Assembly: GCA_900546415.1 (NCBI GenBank)
Contig: URCY01000036.1
Coordinates: 1 to 20,148 of the forward strand
DNA: 20,148 nucleotides
DNA from: an uncultured Eubacteriales bacterium
GTDB taxonomy: Bacteria > Bacillota > Clostridia > Oscillospirales > Oscillospiraceae
Direction: 5' to 3'
Shown here: in pieces, positions 20,087 to 20,148 of the stretch
Position numbering within the stretch: position 1 is the first letter of the stretch
Layout of the letters: each line of letters starts with the position of its first letter
Notes under the pieces: model-generated
Told to the model about the DNA's origin: nothing
What the model saw: the letters and a program-made list of their open reading frames with translations, nothing else
Databases searched by the model: none
Position numbers and translations under genes: made by a program

Positions 20087-20148
20087 TCAGCCGATTTTCC
20101 AAGCGACCATGGAATCGCCGTACTTGATCATTTCCTGAACCAGCGTGC
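20087..20148 (-). CDS. 3' end of an unidentified gene (partial)
   Basis: On the minus strand an open frame enters from the right edge and ends in ...LVQEMIKYGDSMVAWKIG and a TGA at 20089-20087. Only about 20 residues are visible and I do not recognise the family. It lies 68 bases before the putative precursor gene in the same direction, without a U-tract terminator between them, so it may belong to the same operon (another precursor, protease or transport gene are all possible). Confidence 0.5.
   Translation of the reverse strand, partial: TLVQEMIKYGDSMVAWKIG

Noticed and set aside
19885..20127. An 80-codon plus-strand frame over the precursor region
   Set aside because: It has no ribosome binding site and is antisense to the well-initiated 47-codon Cys peptide gene.

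Overview
The window looks like a chromosomal segment of a GC-rich gut-type Clostridia (Firmicutes; an Oscillospiraceae/Ruminococcaceae relative is my best guess). The reasons are consensus sigma-A promoters and strong AGGAGG-type ribosome binding sites in a GC-rich genome, a BspA-type leucine-rich-repeat surface protein with SLH anchoring domains, a YedF/DUF3343 pair, a DUF6110 protein beside a P1B-type ATPase, a DivIVA-like protein and a short Cys-containing peptide beside a radical SAM maturase. I see no phage, transposase, plasmid or CRISPR signature. Genes lie on both strands in short operons, and nearly every intergenic gap holds a recognisable promoter or hairpin terminator. No gap exceeds 300 bases; the largest (about 10200-10506) holds two divergent promoters.

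Layout. 1-189: left edge with a small palindromic ATTGC...GCAAT element and a GC-rich hairpin. 190-3182, minus strand: a phosphatidylserine synthase-like CDP-alcohol transferase (pssA) and a diacylglycerol-kinase-type lipid kinase, then a terminator-like hairpin, then a compact overlapping trio of PPC/DUF296 protein, MutT-like Nudix hydrolase and hypoxanthine(deoxyinosine)-DNA glycosylase. 3300-4034: rsmE on the minus strand, divergent from mntP (Mn2+ efflux) on the plus strand, whose leader carries an attenuator-like hairpin; mntP is followed by a second Nudix hydrolase. 5427-6047: zinc-ribbon membrane protein. 6238-8640: DUF6110 protein plus a P1B-type metal ATPase with an unusual SCA transmembrane motif. 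8832-10199: BrnQ branched-chain amino-acid carrier. 10507-11351: YedF and DUF3343, the selenium/sulfur-handling pair.

11456-15067: a secreted protein of about 1203 residues with BspA leucine-rich repeats, a Cys-rich region and three SLH domains. Divergent from it, 15270-17280: an IclR regulator followed by a cofactor-independent phosphoglycerate mutase-like protein (apgM). 17459-18106: DivIVA-like coiled-coil protein. 18268-18343: tRNA-Arg(CCG). 

18461-20148, minus strand: the most interesting part. A 47-codon ORF at 19875-20018 encodes a peptide with an EVKKFELEDVLTAS leader and an acidic three-Cys tail, directly upstream of a radical SAM/SPASM maturase (18461-19810). A long GAAA-loop hairpin without a U-tract separates them. 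I read this as a small RiPP biosynthesis locus, cut by the right edge, where the 3' end of another gene is visible. Everything here is read by eye; family names rest on motif recognition, not on searches.
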